From: Nitrosomonas ureae
GTDB lineage: Bacteria > Pseudomonadota > Gammaproteobacteria > Burkholderiales > Nitrosomonadaceae
DNA length: 38,395 nucleotides
Direction of reading: 5' to 3'
Assembly (NCBI RefSeq): GCF_900108305.1
Contig: NZ_FNUX01000029.1
Coordinates: 1 to 38,395, forward strand
A program made the position numbers and the translations under genes. The notes under the pieces were generated by a model that worked only from the letters and a program-made list of their open reading frames with translations, was not told where the DNA came from and ran no database searches. Positions within the stretch are counted from its first letter, which is position 1. The number at the start of each line of letters is the position of its first letter. Positions 1 through 10,000 of the stretch are shown here, in pieces.

Positions 1-2
1 TA

Positions 3-158
3 CGAATTGCTCGTTCACGGATTTCAGGTGAGTATCTTATCGATTTATTCATAGCTCCATTCTCTCAAGAAATGGAGTCTCCGATAAACCCGGGGCGGTT
101 CAGTTTAGATATCAGATCAAAAATCTTGAGAGATCTGGAATTGTGCTCTAAAAGTTAA
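3..158 (+). other. C-terminal tail of an unrecognised reading frame cut by the window edge
   Basis: An open frame enters from the left edge and stops with TAA at 156-158, giving about 51 residues that include the stretch GEYLIDLFIAPFSQE. I do not recognise the family. There is no start codon with a convincing ribosome site inside the window, so if real it is the end of a gene lying further left. It runs in the same direction as the pilin cluster and ends about 80 bp before it. It could also be non-coding. Confidence 0.35.
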
Positions 159-178
159 AGTTTGTCTAAATTATGACC

Positions 179-191
179 GCTAGAATCTAGC
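179..191. promoter_or_regulatory. 13-bp palindrome upstream of fimT
   Basis: Two perfect 6-bp arms, GCTAGA and TCTAGC, are separated by a single A. The spacer is too short for an RNA hairpin, so a DNA-binding dyad is more likely. It lies about 50 bp upstream of the first fimT start codon, in the only gap where a promoter for the pilin cluster could sit. No clear -35/-10 pair was found beside it. Function is inferred from position alone. Confidence 0.25.
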
Positions 192-236
192 CGATTAATA
201 TTAACGAATGAACGGGGAAGTTAAAACAGAGATGGC

Positions 237-260
237 ATCATGCAATCATGCAATCATGCA
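237..260. repeat. Three perfect tandem copies of an 8-bp unit over the fimT start
   Basis: The unit ATCATGCA occurs three times without a mismatch (237-244, 245-252, 253-260). Each copy carries an ATG (240, 248, 256), and because 8 is not a multiple of 3 these lie in the three different frames. The ATG at 240 is in frame with fimT and follows an AGAG at 228-231. Gain or loss of a unit would change which ATG is in frame. Confidence 0.85.
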
Positions 261-794
261 TATGAAAAAATGCAACTGATTAGGCTATTAAACCAACATG
301 GCTTTACTTTGATTGAGCTGCTTGTCACATTGAGTGTGGCAAGTATTTTGTTATCGGTTGCTGTGCCAAGTTTTAGCACGTTTATCCAAAACAATTTACT
401 GACAACACAAAGTAACAGTTTCTATTCCGCATTGGCTTTAGCTAAAAGTGAATCCGTTCGACGCAGTAGCTCAGTTTCGCTTTGCCCCAGTACAAATGGT
501 ACTGGCTGCACAGGGGGAACGACCTGGTCGAATGGCTGGTTAGTGTTTGCCGATGCCAATAATGCTGGTGTAGTTGACGCGGGCGAAGAAATTCTGCGAG
601 TGGGAGCAGCTTTCTCGGGTGGAAACACATTCTCCTCGGGGAAAAATAGGATTACATTTACTGCCAATGGTTATTCTATGGGATTCAGCGATACTTTTAC
701 ACTGTGTGATAGTCGTGGAGGATCTCACTCCAAAGCTATTATCTTAAATAACCAAGGACGCTTCCGTCTTGAAACAGGGACAAAGCCATGCTGA
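240..794 (+). CDS. fimT: Type IV pilus minor pilin, FimT/GspH-like
   Basis: This is a minor pilin or pseudopilin with a class III signal peptide: a short leader ending in G, then FTLIELLVTLSVASILLSVA, the usual N-methylated hydrophobic helix with Glu at +5. The C-terminal half fits the GspH/FimT globular domain (paired Cys near CPSTNGTGC and a late ...CDSRGG... segment). The start is uncertain. ATG at 240 lies inside an 8-bp repeat and has weak AGAG spacing, giving a 21-residue leader. ATG at 270 gives an 11-residue leader typical of pilins but has no visible ribosome site. The end overlaps pilV by 7 bp, so the two are probably translationally coupled. FimT-type minor pilins prime pilus assembly, and some bind DNA during uptake. 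Confidence 0.9.
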   Translation: MQSCNHAYEKMQLIRLLNQHGFTLIELLVTLSVASILLSVAVPSFSTFIQNNLLTTQSNSFYSALALAKSESVRRSSSVSLCPSTNGTGCTGGTTWSNGWLVFADANNAGVVDAGEEILRVGAAFSGGNTFSSGKNRITFTANGYSMGFSDTFTLCDSRGGSHSKAIILNNQGRFRLETGTKPC

Positions 795-1303
795 TAAATA
801 ATGAATTTTCAATAAAAGGGAAAATTCAGAGCAATGGTTTTAGCTTAATTGAAGTTCTGATTACGGTACTAATTGTGTCTTTTGGTTTACTTGGTATGGC
901 AGCATTGGTTGTGTCCGGTGCGCGTAGTAATAATGTTGCTTACTATCGTTCTGTAGCTAGTAAACAAACGGAGGATATCGCTGACCGTATGCGCGCCAAC
1001 ATCGCGGGTGTGGCAACTGGAGCATATGATGCACTTTCAGCAAGTATCCCAGGCACTGTGGATTGTGTTGCAACTACCTGTAGTCCGGCGCAAATCGCTA
1101 CTTATGATCATGTATCCTGGAATACAGCCAATGCTAGATTGCTTCCCGGTGGCGTCGGCACTGTAAATGGAAATCTAGCAACGGGATATACAATTACTTT
1201 GATGTGGACAGAAAAAGAAATGGCAGATGATCCTAATCCTGGTCCTAATTGTCCAGGTGGGAGTGCAAATACTCAGTGTTTTGTAACAAGGTTTGCGCCG
1301 TAA
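788..1303 (+). CDS. pilV: Type IV pilus minor pilin PilV
   Basis: The 171-residue protein has a 17-residue leader ending SNG followed by FSLIEVLITVLIVSFGLLGM, the prepilin cleavage site with Glu at +5. The run FGLLGMAAL is characteristic of PilV. Order (fimT-pilV-pilW-pilX-pilY1) supports the name. Four Cys occur in two short pairs (DCVATTC and NCPGGSANTQC), likely disulfides. The start overlaps fimT and the stop TAA overlaps the pilW ATG (TAATG). It is expected to sit in the inner membrane until PilD cleavage and then in the pilus tip priming complex. Confidence 0.9.
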   Translation: MLINNEFSIKGKIQSNGFSLIEVLITVLIVSFGLLGMAALVVSGARSNNVAYYRSVASKQTEDIADRMRANIAGVATGAYDALSASIPGTVDCVATTCSPAQIATYDHVSWNTANARLLPGGVGTVNGNLATGYTITLMWTEKEMADDPNPGPNCPGGSANTQCFVTRFAP

Positions 1304-2100
1304 TGACTGCTTCAGTAAATCAACAAGGTAGACTCGAGTCCAGGTGCATGAATGGAGAATGGAATGTTCAACAAGGCTTTACTTTGGTTGAATTGATGAT
1401 TGGCATGGTAGTGGGCTTGGTATTACTACTGGTTATCGGTACCGTTTTTGTCAGTAGCCAAGGAGTTTTTCGTGAGCAGGAAGATAATGCCAGAGTACAG
1501 GAAAATGGACGTTTCGCATTGGAGGTTATTGGGCGAAGTGTCAAACAGGCTGGACATGTGGAAATGCCATTTACTGGGTTTAAAGTTGAATTCGAAGGCA
1601 CCGCCATTAGCGGCACTAATGGTGGAGCAGGTGTGGCCGATACCTTGACTGTGCAATTTGAGGGGGCAATTGGAGACAGTGATTGCGATGGTACAGGGGT
1701 AACTGTCGCGGGCACAATTATCCAGAATCATTTTAATATTGATGCAGCCAATGCGGAATTACGGTGTAAAGGGGAAATTTCCAATACTCCATCAGCACCC
1801 GGTGCGCCACCAGTTGGTAACGTATTGCTAAGCAATGCGGAAGATTTACAGATCCTCTACGGAATAGATTCCACAGGTGATCAATCCGTTGATCAATATA
1901 CCGAGCTGCCAGTCGATTGGGAGCAAGTGGTTACGGTGCGTATTTGTGTCTTGATTCGTTCTGAGAAAACAAATGTGGTTTCCGCGGGTAATTATCTGGA
2001 TTGTAATGGTGCATCGGTTGCTATTCCGGAAGATAGACGGCTAAGACGTGCTTTTACATCAACTATCAATTTACGTAATCGTATAAATGATACGCCATGA
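1303..2100 (+). CDS. pilW: Type IV pilus minor pilin PilW
   Basis: A prepilin with FTLVELMIGMVVGLVLLLVI after a Gly, followed by the FRxQEDNARVQENGRFALE region typical of PilW. I place the start at ATG 1303 because it overlaps the pilV stop (TAATG), giving a 25-residue leader. ATG 1348 is an alternative with a 10-residue leader and an AGG about 5 bases upstream. An earlier in-frame ATG at 1249 would overlap pilV by 55 bp and is unlikely. The C-terminal domain carries the conserved 'RICVLIRSE' strand. It works with FimT, PilV, PilX, PilE and PilY1 at the pilus tip. Confidence 0.9.
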   Translation: MTASVNQQGRLESRCMNGEWNVQQGFTLVELMIGMVVGLVLLLVIGTVFVSSQGVFREQEDNARVQENGRFALEVIGRSVKQAGHVEMPFTGFKVEFEGTAISGTNGGAGVADTLTVQFEGAIGDSDCDGTGVTVAGTIIQNHFNIDAANAELRCKGEISNTPSAPGAPPVGNVLLSNAEDLQILYGIDSTGDQSVDQYTELPVDWEQVVTVRICVLIRSEKTNVVSAGNYLDCNGASVAIPEDRRLRRAFTSTINLRNRINDTP

Positions 2101-2666
2101 ATAGGATTCCTTATTGTTGTCAACGACAAGGTGGTGCTGTTTTTGTGACAGGCCTGATTTTTTTGCTCGCTTTATCTCTTCTGGGAATAACGGCTGCGAA
2201 AATGGCAACGATAGAGGAGAGAATGTCGGCCAACATGCGCGATCGCATGCTTGCAATGCAGGCAGCAGAAATGGCTTTACGTTATGCCGAACATCATATT
2301 CGTGACAATGATCCTTCTACCAATTCGCCTAAATCAATTGAGGGTATGAGTGAGTTTGACACAAACTGCACTGACGGATTCTGTTATTACGGCGCTGGTG
2401 TTGATGCTCCGAATAGATCTTGGGAGACTTACTGTAATCCGGTTTGCCCAATTAATTATGTTGAAGGTAACGTTTTTAGATTTAACGACATTCCTTACAC
2501 AGCACCTGGTTTACCCGCCGGTGTGCCCGCACCCACCTATTTGATTGAAGGAATACAGAAAACACCGCCCGGTAATACTTTAAGATACTACTATCGTATT
2601 ACTGTACGGGCTCAAGGAGCCAAGCAAGGTACCGTTGTATGGATACAAGAAATTTTTAGACCATAA
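2097..2666 (+). CDS. pilX: Type IV pilus assembly protein PilX
   Basis: The 189-residue protein starts with the PilX N-terminal pattern: QRQGGAVFVTGLIFLLALSL followed by GITAAKMATIEERMSANMRD. It lacks Glu at +5, as is usual for PilX/GspK-like tip pilins. The start ATGA overlaps the pilW stop by 4 bp. Several Cys pairs (DTNCTDGFC, YCNPVC) suggest disulfide loops. PilX-type proteins sit at the top of the minor-pilin complex, next to PilY1, which is encoded immediately downstream. Confidence 0.87.
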   Translation: MNRIPYCCQRQGGAVFVTGLIFLLALSLLGITAAKMATIEERMSANMRDRMLAMQAAEMALRYAEHHIRDNDPSTNSPKSIEGMSEFDTNCTDGFCYYGAGVDAPNRSWETYCNPVCPINYVEGNVFRFNDIPYTAPGLPAGVPAPTYLIEGIQKTPPGNTLRYYYRITVRAQGAKQGTVVWIQEIFRP

Positions 2667-2695
2667 CAACAAAATACTGTCAGGAATACAAAATC

Positions 2696-5600
2696 ATGAA
2701 GAAAAATTTTTTATACGGCTTTTTAACATTTAAGAAAATAATAGGTTTTTCATTCATGCTTTTAACTGGCAGTGTGCATGCTCTTCCACCGTTGTCGAAT
2801 ACGCCACTTTTTCTGGGAGGAAATATTTCTCCGAATGTCATGTTCACACTTGATGATTCCGGATCGATGCAATTCGAAATCATGCCGGAGAGCTTGATAA
2901 TTCAAAGCGCACGTTATACGTTTCCTCGTGCGTCTGGTGTTTATGGCGCCTCGGATTACAACAATTATGTTGTCGATTTTGACTTAACTAACAAATACAC
3001 CGCCTCGCTGCGTTCCAGTTACGTCAACAAAATCTACTACGATCCCGCGGTAAGGTATCTGCCTTGGAGTAACGCCGATGGATCGTTGATGAATAACGCC
3101 GCTCCGACATGTGCTTATCACAATCCATATAATACTGCCGCTGGCTGCCGTAACCTGACAGTTAATAATAAACAAACAGCAACTTGGCTGCAAGATAACG
3201 GAACCCTTTCCGGCAGTCTGTCGAAAACTTTCTACCCCGCCGTTTACTATAAATACAACGGTGGCAGTATCAATAGTGCCGGCAGTTATACAAAAGTTGA
3301 AATCAAGTCCTCAACTTCTACTTACACGGGTAGTTCCAACCGCTCGGATTGTGCTGCAGCTCCAACTTGTACTTATAATGAAGAAATCCAGAATTTTGCC
3401 AATTGGTATACTTATTATCGTTCGCGCATTTTATTATCCCGTGCAGGAGTAGGTCGGGCGTTTGCAGCACAAGGAAATACCATGCGGGTTGGTTTTGCAG
3501 CTATCAATAAAGGTTCGACAACGATTGATGGTGTGGCGACAACAGTAGTCAAAACAGGTGTGCGGCAGTTCACGGGTACGGACAGAACAAATTTCTTTGC
3601 CAATCTATATGATCATGATATTCCTGCAGCAGGTACACCGCTGCGAGAAGCAGTGCTCGCTGTTGGTGAATACTTTAAAAGAACGGACGATAAAGGTCCT
3701 TGGGGTCTGACACCAGGTTCGAGCGGCGGTACCCAGCACGAATGCCGACAGAATTATAATATTTTGATGACAGATGGTTACTGGACTAAGGGTGATATAT
3801 CTGATCTGAATAATTCGGATAATTTGCCAGGTTCTGCTATTACCAACGACTCTTCACCTGCGATCCCCGCAACATATACATATATTCCATCGCTTCCTTA
3901 TTCGGATGCTTATGGTGATACATTAGCTGATGCAGCCATGCAATATTGGAAAAATGATTTACGCACGGATCTGCCGAATAAAGTACCTACCAATCCACAC
4001 GATCCGGCATTCTGGCAGCACGTGGTCACGTTTACTGTAGGACTGGGAGTGACTGGCACATTGACTGAATTACCCTCAGGAGCGCAATCCTGGCCGGATC
4101 CGGAAAAAAATGAGGCAGCAAAAATAGATGACTTATGGCATGCCGCTGTCAATAGTCGAGGAGAATTCTTTAGTGCCGCCGATCCCACTACATTTGCAAA
4201 TGCATTAACCAGCGCACTAAAGACCGTTGTGGCTCGAACGGGGTCGGCTTCTGCCGTTGCAGCCAATTCTAGCTCATTAAAGATGAATGGACGCGCCTAT
4301 CAAGCAAAGTTTAATAGCGGCGATTGGAGTGGACAATTATTATCAATTCCGATTAGCCCTGCTGGAATAGAAGGTACTCCGGAATGGAATGCCGGAGAAG
4401 TTTCACTTGCATCAGGAGTGATTAACTCCGCTTCACGAGTCATGATCACAAAAGGTGTTAGTGATGGAGTTTCATTTGAGTATGGTAATTTAACTACTAT
4501 ACAAAAAGCTTTTCTTAACAAGGATGCTTCTGGTACAACCGATAATTGTGGTCCGGAGAGAGTGGCGTTTCTGAGAGGAGATTCAACGCGAGAAAGCGCA
4601 ACCGGAACATTTACCTGTTCCAGTTCCACCTCAGTCAATAATTTCCGTCCTCGTCCTACCAGCAAACTTGGTGATATTGTGAGCTCTGGCCCGCTTTATG
4701 TAGGAAAGCCTGGTGCAGGTTATTCAGATGTAGATCATCCCGGTTATAAGTCCTTTTATACTAACTATAAGGATAGAGTTCCGATGATATACATTGGCGC
4801 CAATGACGGAATGCTGCATGGATTTAATGCCTGTGTTCCTGGAATAACGGCAGGATGTACGGCAGCGGATGCGGGGAAAGAATTGTTGGTTTATATTCCT
4901 AGTGTGGTTTATGAGAATCTGAATAGGCTAACGGACAAAAATTATAACGCGAATCATCGCTATTTCGTCGACGGATCCCCCATGGCGGCAGATGTTTATT
5001 CTAGCTCTACATCGAGCTGGAGGACTGTTCTTGTTGGCGGTTTGAATGGGGGGGGGCAAGGGTATTATGCGTTAGATGTTACAAATCCAGCTGATGCAAC
5101 AAAATCAGCGCCGACTTTTGCTGCTGCGAATGCAGCAAGTATATTATTGTGGGAGTTTACCAGTGCTGATGATGCCGATATGGGCTATAGCCATAATTAT
5201 CCGCAAATTAATTCGTTTACCGGCCAGGCAATGCAAATCGTCAAAATGGAGAACAACCAATGGGCCGTTATTGTCGGTAATGGATATAACAGCACGGGCG
5301 GTAAAGCGGTACTTTATATTTTGTTTATTACCGGAGGTGAGGATGGTACTTGGACAGCTGGAACGGATTATATTAAATTGATTGCCGATCCTGGTACCGG
5401 CAATGGTCTTTCGACTCCGATCCCCTTTGATTCAACGGGTAATGGTAAGGTTGATGTAATATACGCGGGTGATATCAAAGGGAATTTGTGGAAATTCGAT
5501 GTAAGTTCTGCTACGCCTGCAAATTGGAAGGTGGGTATCAATGGCGTGCCTTTATTTGTATCAGGAACATCGAAGCCTATCATTTTCCCACCTTCTGTGA

Positions 5601-6214
5601 GCTTTCATCCAAAAGGGGGGCAACTGGTTTTATTCGGTACAGGAAAATACTTGGAGACTGTAGATACAACCAGTATAAATCCCCAAACTATTTACGGAAT
5701 ATGGGATGATAGCGCCGTAGCGACAATAACGGCCGAAGCGCTTGTTCAACAGGTGATAACTGACGGAGCAATCAGGACCGCAACGCAAAATTTAGTACCC
5801 TATTCCACTACAATTAAGGGCTGGTACGCAAATCTTCCTGTCAGCGGTGAAAGGATTACAGGTGTACCAGATTTGGAAGATGGAATCTTGGTAATTTCGA
5901 CTATTGTGCCTTCTATATCACCATGCGATTTTGGTGGCCGGGGAATTGCTAATGCGCTCGATTTTTTGACGGGTGGAATGCTTCCATTTCCAGCATTTGA
6001 TACCAATAGAAATAGGGTTCTTGCGTTAGATGATGGATTATCTTCAGGCGTGGAGATAGGGTTTTCTGTGGGAGGTGTTACGCGGATTAGAGGTGATTCG
6101 AATTCTGATATACTTTTGCACTCAACAGCTAACGGCTTGCTCTCACAGACAACTACTGCAAAAGGTGCTGCTGGATTACGTGGCAGGATCACATGGCGCG
6201 AGTTATCGCATTAA
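2696..6214 (+). CDS. pilY1: Pilus tip adhesin / assembly protein PilY1 (PilC family)
   Basis: The 1172-residue exported protein matches the usual PilY1 length. A signal peptide spans about residues 1-29 (cut after VHA). A von Willebrand A-like MIDAS motif DDSGSM lies at 53-58. The C-terminal half is the PilC/PilY1 beta-propeller (GANDGMLHGF, FVDGSPMAADVY, VGGLNGGGQGYYALD). The calcium loop DSTGNGKVD is at about 912-920, as in PilY1 proteins where calcium binding controls retraction. The start is supported by AGGAA about 10 bases upstream. A run of nine G (5048-5056, about codons 785-787) lies before the calcium loop, and a slip there would remove the C-terminal part. A second run of six G sits at 5615-5620. 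It acts at the pilus tip with the minor pilins encoded upstream. Confidence 0.93.
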   Translation: MKKNFLYGFLTFKKIIGFSFMLLTGSVHALPPLSNTPLFLGGNISPNVMFTLDDSGSMQFEIMPESLIIQSARYTFPRASGVYGASDYNNYVVDFDLTNKYTASLRSSYVNKIYYDPAVRYLPWSNADGSLMNNAAPTCAYHNPYNTAAGCRNLTVNNKQTATWLQDNGTLSGSLSKTFYPAVYYKYNGGSINSAGSYTKVEIKSSTSTYTGSSNRSDCAAAPTCTYNEEIQNFANWYTYYRSRILLSRAGVGRAFAAQGNTMRVGFAAINKGSTTIDGVATTVVKTGVRQFTGTDRTNFFANLYDHDIPAAGTPLREAVLAVGEYFKRTDDKGPWGLTPGSSGGTQHECRQNYNILMTDGYWTKGDISDLNNSDNLPGSAITNDSSPAIPATYTYIPSLPYSDAYGDTLADAAMQYWKNDLRTDLPNKVPTNPHDPAFWQHVVTFTVGLGVTGTLTELPSGAQSWPDPEKNEAAKIDDLWHAAVNSRGEFFSAADPTTFANALTSALKTVVARTGSASAVAANSSSLKMNGRAYQAKFNSGDWSGQLLSIPISPAGIEGTPEWNAGEVSLASGVINSASRVMITKGVSDGVSFEYGNLTTIQKAFLNKDASGTTDNCGPERVAFLRGDSTRESATGTFTCSSSTSVNNFRPRPTSKLGDIVSSGPLYVGKPGAGYSDVDHPGYKSFYTNYKDRVPMIYIGANDGMLHGFNACVPGITAGCTAADAGKELLVYIPSVVYENLNRLTDKNYNANHRYFVDGSPMAADVYSSSTSSWRTVLVGGLNGGGQGYYALDVTNPADATKSAPTFAAANAASILLWEFTSADDADMGYSHNYPQINSFTGQAMQIVKMENNQWAVIVGNGYNSTGGKAVLYILFITGGEDGTWTAGTDYIKLIADPGTGNGLSTPIPFDSTGNGKVDVIYAGDIKGNLWKFDVSSATPANWKVGINGVPLFVSGTSKPIIFPPSVSFHPKGGQLVLFGTGKYLETVDTTSINPQTIYGIWDDSAVATITAEALVQQVITDGAIRTATQNLVPYSTTIKGWYANLPVSGERITGVPDLEDGILVISTIVPSISPCDFGGRGIANALDFLTGGMLPFPAFDTNRNRVLALDDGLSSGVEIGFSVGGVTRIRGDSNSDILLHSTANGLLSQTTTAKGAAGLRGRITWRELSH
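5048..5056 (+). repeat. G9 homopolymer inside pilY1
   Basis: Nine consecutive G encode three glycines in the propeller region of PilY1. It is the longest G run I noticed in the window. Runs of this kind slip during replication. In Neisseria the homologous pilC genes are phase-varied through a G tract, although there it lies in the signal-peptide region. Here the reading frame is intact. Confidence 0.9.
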
Positions 6215-6378
6215 AATAAACTTAGTAAATTAAATATTTTTAATCATTAGTCATTGTGATTGTTTCTAGGATTTATGTTCACAAGAAACTAATGAGTAAT
6301 ATTTGTAACAGACGAGCATCTAAATTATTTATAGAATATTCCATGAGATTAATATCCGAGAGGAGAGACTTACAGGTT

Positions 6379-6837
6379 ATGAAGCAATCTTTCAATACGT
6401 TTAAAGCAATGGGATTTACATTGATAGAATTAATGATAACAGTGGCGATCCTTGGTATTATCGCTGCCGTCGCTCTTCCATCCTATCAGGATTATGTAAG
6501 GCAATCTAACAGGATTGTAGCAAAATCAATGCTGTATGAGAATGCTCAATTTATGGAGCGATTTTATTCACAGAATAATCAGTATGACGCAACTGTAGGT
6601 GCAGATGGAATGATTGATACCGGTGATGATATTGCCGTAGTGCTACCTATTCTCCAATCACCGAAAACTGGAACAAGGCAGTATGATATTTCATTACAGT
6701 CAGTATTAAACAATACTTTCGTACTTCGGGCAGTACCAACCGGTTCAATGGCGGGAGATATCTGCGGTACGCTTACTTTGAGTAATACAGGTGCTCAAGG
6801 CGCTGATGGAAATGTTGCAGATTGCTGGAATCGCTAG
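6379..6837 (+). CDS. pilE: Type IV pilus minor pilin, PilE-like
   Basis: A prepilin with a 12-residue leader ([12 protein letters not shown]) before [20 protein letters not shown], then [13 protein letters not shown], the typical N-terminal helix of the PilE/ComP family. The C-terminal half carries two Cys (DIC...ADC) for the disulfide loop. ATG 6379 is chosen because it gives a normal leader and follows AGG and GAGGAGAG stretches. The frame is open further upstream to 6256, but that would add about 41 non-pilin residues. It follows pilY1 after 164 bp. Whether it is the major subunit or a minor one cannot be told from sequence. Its place after pilY1 matches the minor PilE of Pseudomonas-type clusters. 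Confidence 0.88.
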   Translation: MKQSFNTFKAMGFTLIELMITVAILGIIAAVALPSYQDYVRQSNRIVAKSMLYENAQFMERFYSQNNQYDATVGADGMIDTGDDIAVVLPILQSPKTGTRQYDISLQSVLNNTFVLRAVPTGSMAGDICGTLTLSNTGAQGADGNVADCWNR

Positions 6838-6972
6838 CCCGACATACCAATTTAACTGCATAGCGAAAATTTCTAATAACACGTTTTGAAGAATAGTGAC
6901 CCAGAATAAGCCGGGTAAAGTGTGGTATCGAATACCGGAGCATAATGCTTAACGGCAGGTTGAGCGTATTTC

Positions 6973-7020
6973 AGCCTCTCAGGGGATTGGACGAGAGTTT
7001 CCCGATGATAGTGAGAGGCT
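6973..7020. terminator. Inverted repeat between convergent pilE and DUF748 genes
   Basis: Perfect 9-bp arms AGCCTCTCA (6973-6981) and TGAGAGGCT (7012-7020) enclose 30 bp. It lies between the 3' ends of pilE (+) and the DUF748 gene (-), where a bidirectional terminator is expected. No T-run follows on either strand, so intrinsic termination is only a possibility. Smaller dyads lie just upstream (GGTAT...ATACC near 6922-6934). Confidence 0.4.
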
Positions 7021-7038
7021 TAAATTCTTGAACCGCTT

Positions 7039-10000
7039 TTACTTCAATGAAAACTCTACTCGATTGCCTGCTTTCTGTTCATCTGCTTTAGTTTCATGGG
7101 TGCTGACGACGAATATTCGTTCGCTGGGAATCCCTCCATTTTCAATCAGCCAGTTACGTGCCGCATTAGCGCGGTTTTCTGCCAGTACTTCCAGGTCATT
7201 ATCATGAATCACTGTATGTTCAAGCATGAGTTGTTCCATTTCGGCATCAGGAAGACTCTTGGTTAGGCCAATGATATTCTTTGGTTTCTCAAAATCTTCT
7301 TTTTTATAAGCCATTTCAAGGTATTTGCTATATTCTTCCGGATCTAATGTTATATCTGTAAGAGTGCCGCTGGTAATGCCTTTCTTGACATCTCCGGCTA
7401 ACTTTTGCGCTTTCACTTTGTTTTGCAGCATTGCTAGCTTCAATCCTTCATGATCAGCGACAGGATCGACTCGACCGGAAATTTCCAATTCCAGAGACGG
7501 ACGGTCATTTAAAATTTCGGATAAGGTTTGCAAGCGTTGCAGAGATTCATCTTCGATGTTTGCAAAACCGGGAGTGAAGGTGATTTCAGATAATTCTTCG
7601 CCACCCTCAAATGCTGCGCCCAGTAATGTAAAAGGAGAGGTAATCGCTTTGGTGATGAGATTCACAAATGCCTGGAAAATAATGTCGCCAAGGTTGAATT
7701 CAGGATCATTAATCGATCCTTTAAGCGGCAGGTGTATGTCAATTTCGCCGCGGCGGTTTTTAAGCAGCGTAATCGCCAGATCGAGCGGTAGAGAGACGGC
7801 ATTTTCGCGATCAATTTTTTCTCCGAGGGTAAATTGATCCAGAAAGATTTTGTTATCAGCTGATAAAGCGCCATTCTTAATCTGGTAATTGACATCGGCT
7901 GACAGTTTGCCTTTTTCAATTGCATAACCAATGAATTTTCCTGAATAAGGACTGAAGGGGGGTAAATCGATATCTTTAACTTGCGCTACGATATCCATTT
8001 GCAATTCAGCACTAAATGCATCGATCGACCCACTGATTTTCAACGGTGAGGTTTTTCCAACCATACCCTGTATGTCGATTTTTCCGAATTTTTCGGTTTG
8101 CAATGGGCCAATCTGCCCTGATAGTGAAGATAATTTGGCGCGGTAATTCGGTTTAATAAATCGATCATTGAAATCAATGCTGCCTTGCTGCAGAGAAATG
8201 TTATCGATATGAACCGATGCTGGTTTTTGAAGCTCGGCAGGCTGAGTATCCGCAGGGGATGCATTGGCGACCGTCACAGGAGGATCTAATGGGACATCCT
8301 GCCGAACAATATGTTTGAGGTTGAGGCTGCCATCCGGTAGAAGCGTTATACGTGCAAAAAAGTCACTTAATTTGATTGCTTTAATGTTCATCTGGAGTGG
8401 ATTATTAACAAATTTCAAGTCGTTGATATCTAGTTTTTTCCAGCGCAGCAGATCACGTGTGGTTATTGGATCAAACACATTGAAATTCGCCAGATTCCCA
8501 TGCCCACCAAGCTGAATTTTCAGCGGATCGCCTTGCGCTTTGATAGTACCGTTAAAGGAAATATCACCGCTGGTCAGCAAGGCGGTCAATCTATCACCGC
8601 CCCAACCTTGTAAGGACACCAGATCAACGTTATCAAGATTCAGAGTTAAATCCGTCACAAGCGGCGCCCACCCCAATGAACCATCGACTTTGATTTGACC
8701 GCGTTGATTGACTTGAGCTTGCAATGTAAGATTCGATGGCGTAGCGCCACTCAGATCAACGTTATCTACTGTAAGACTCAGACTCTCGATAACCATCGGA
8801 GTAAGTTTTTCCAGTGTAAGATCTTCGTAACGCAGAGCAGCTTCATTAAGTTTTATGCGTTTGATTTGAGTAGTCCACTGCGCCTTGTTATTGTTGGAAG
8901 ATGCTTCTTCGCCCGAAGGTGCGGATAGAACAGCGGAGTCACTAGGATTCGTTTTGCTTTCAGCCACTTTGATCCTATCGGCGCCGGAATAAGCTGGTTT
9001 TCTGCCAGGGATAGGAATGTTTCTTTGCGGTTTTACTTCGGCTGCTTGGACTTGTCCTTGAGTCTGAGTTTGAGGCTGTACATGTGCATCGGTAGGTTCA
9101 AACATACGGGTTAGGTTTATTTTGCCGTCAGATTCTCGACGTAGGATCGTATTCAGGCGATCCAGGGCGATTTCATCCAAAGCGATCTCGCGCGATTTGA
9201 TATTGACCAGGATGCGGTCGATAGACAGCTGAGCGAGTGATAAGGCAGTCTCACTTTCGCCTTCACGCGTTAATTCGACTTGATCCATTTTTAATTTAAT
9301 TTGCGATGGGTTGTTACGCATCAAATCTACCTGGGTCAGTGCAATGTTCAGTTCTTTTACATTCGTGCGATAAGGCGCAGCTACCGTAGTATCTTTTATA
9401 GCTAATTGCTGCAATATCGTATTGCCGGTAAGCATAATAATGGGCGCCTGGTCTGGTTCCTGTGTAAACGTAAGAAGCAAATCACTGTCGAGAAAACCTG
9501 AAAGGAGCCTGATTCCCTGAGGCAGAGGTGCATATCGATCAAATTCGGACAAATCGATTTTATTGAATTTAAGCGCTAACGTTGCTTCCTGCGGGACTGT
9601 AAAAGGGCGCAGCTTGCCTTCCAGTGCAAAGGGCGATCCGTTAATTTTTGCGCTAAAGTGGGGCTCTATCCAATGTTCTAATGCACTATCAAAATTAGCA
9701 ATAACAGGAATGCCCAGATTAATTTCAGTGATCTGATGATCTGTCTGCATGTGCCGATCAATAAACTCAAAATGTCCTTCCTGAATCGTAATATTACTGA
9801 TCGAGAATTGGGCGCCATCATCATCTTTTTCATCCGAGGGTTGACTGAATTTCTCCAGTAAATCAGAAATGTTTAGTTGGTCCTTTGTTTCTCGAATCAA
9901 ACGAAATTTAGGATGTGTCAGAGCAATTGCTGTGATCACGGGTGCACGTTGTTTCAGCGACTTGATACTGAGATCGATATATAGTCTGTTAAAAGAAAAA

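Noticed and set aside
1249..1302. Longer PilW start at ATG 1249
   Set aside because: It overlaps pilV by 55 bp, adds a non-leader Cys-rich segment, and the TAATG overlap at 1303 gives a natural coupled start.
6256..6378. Longer PilE start at ATG 6256
   Set aside because: It would give a 53-residue leader; prepilin leaders are short and ATG 6379 gives 12 residues.
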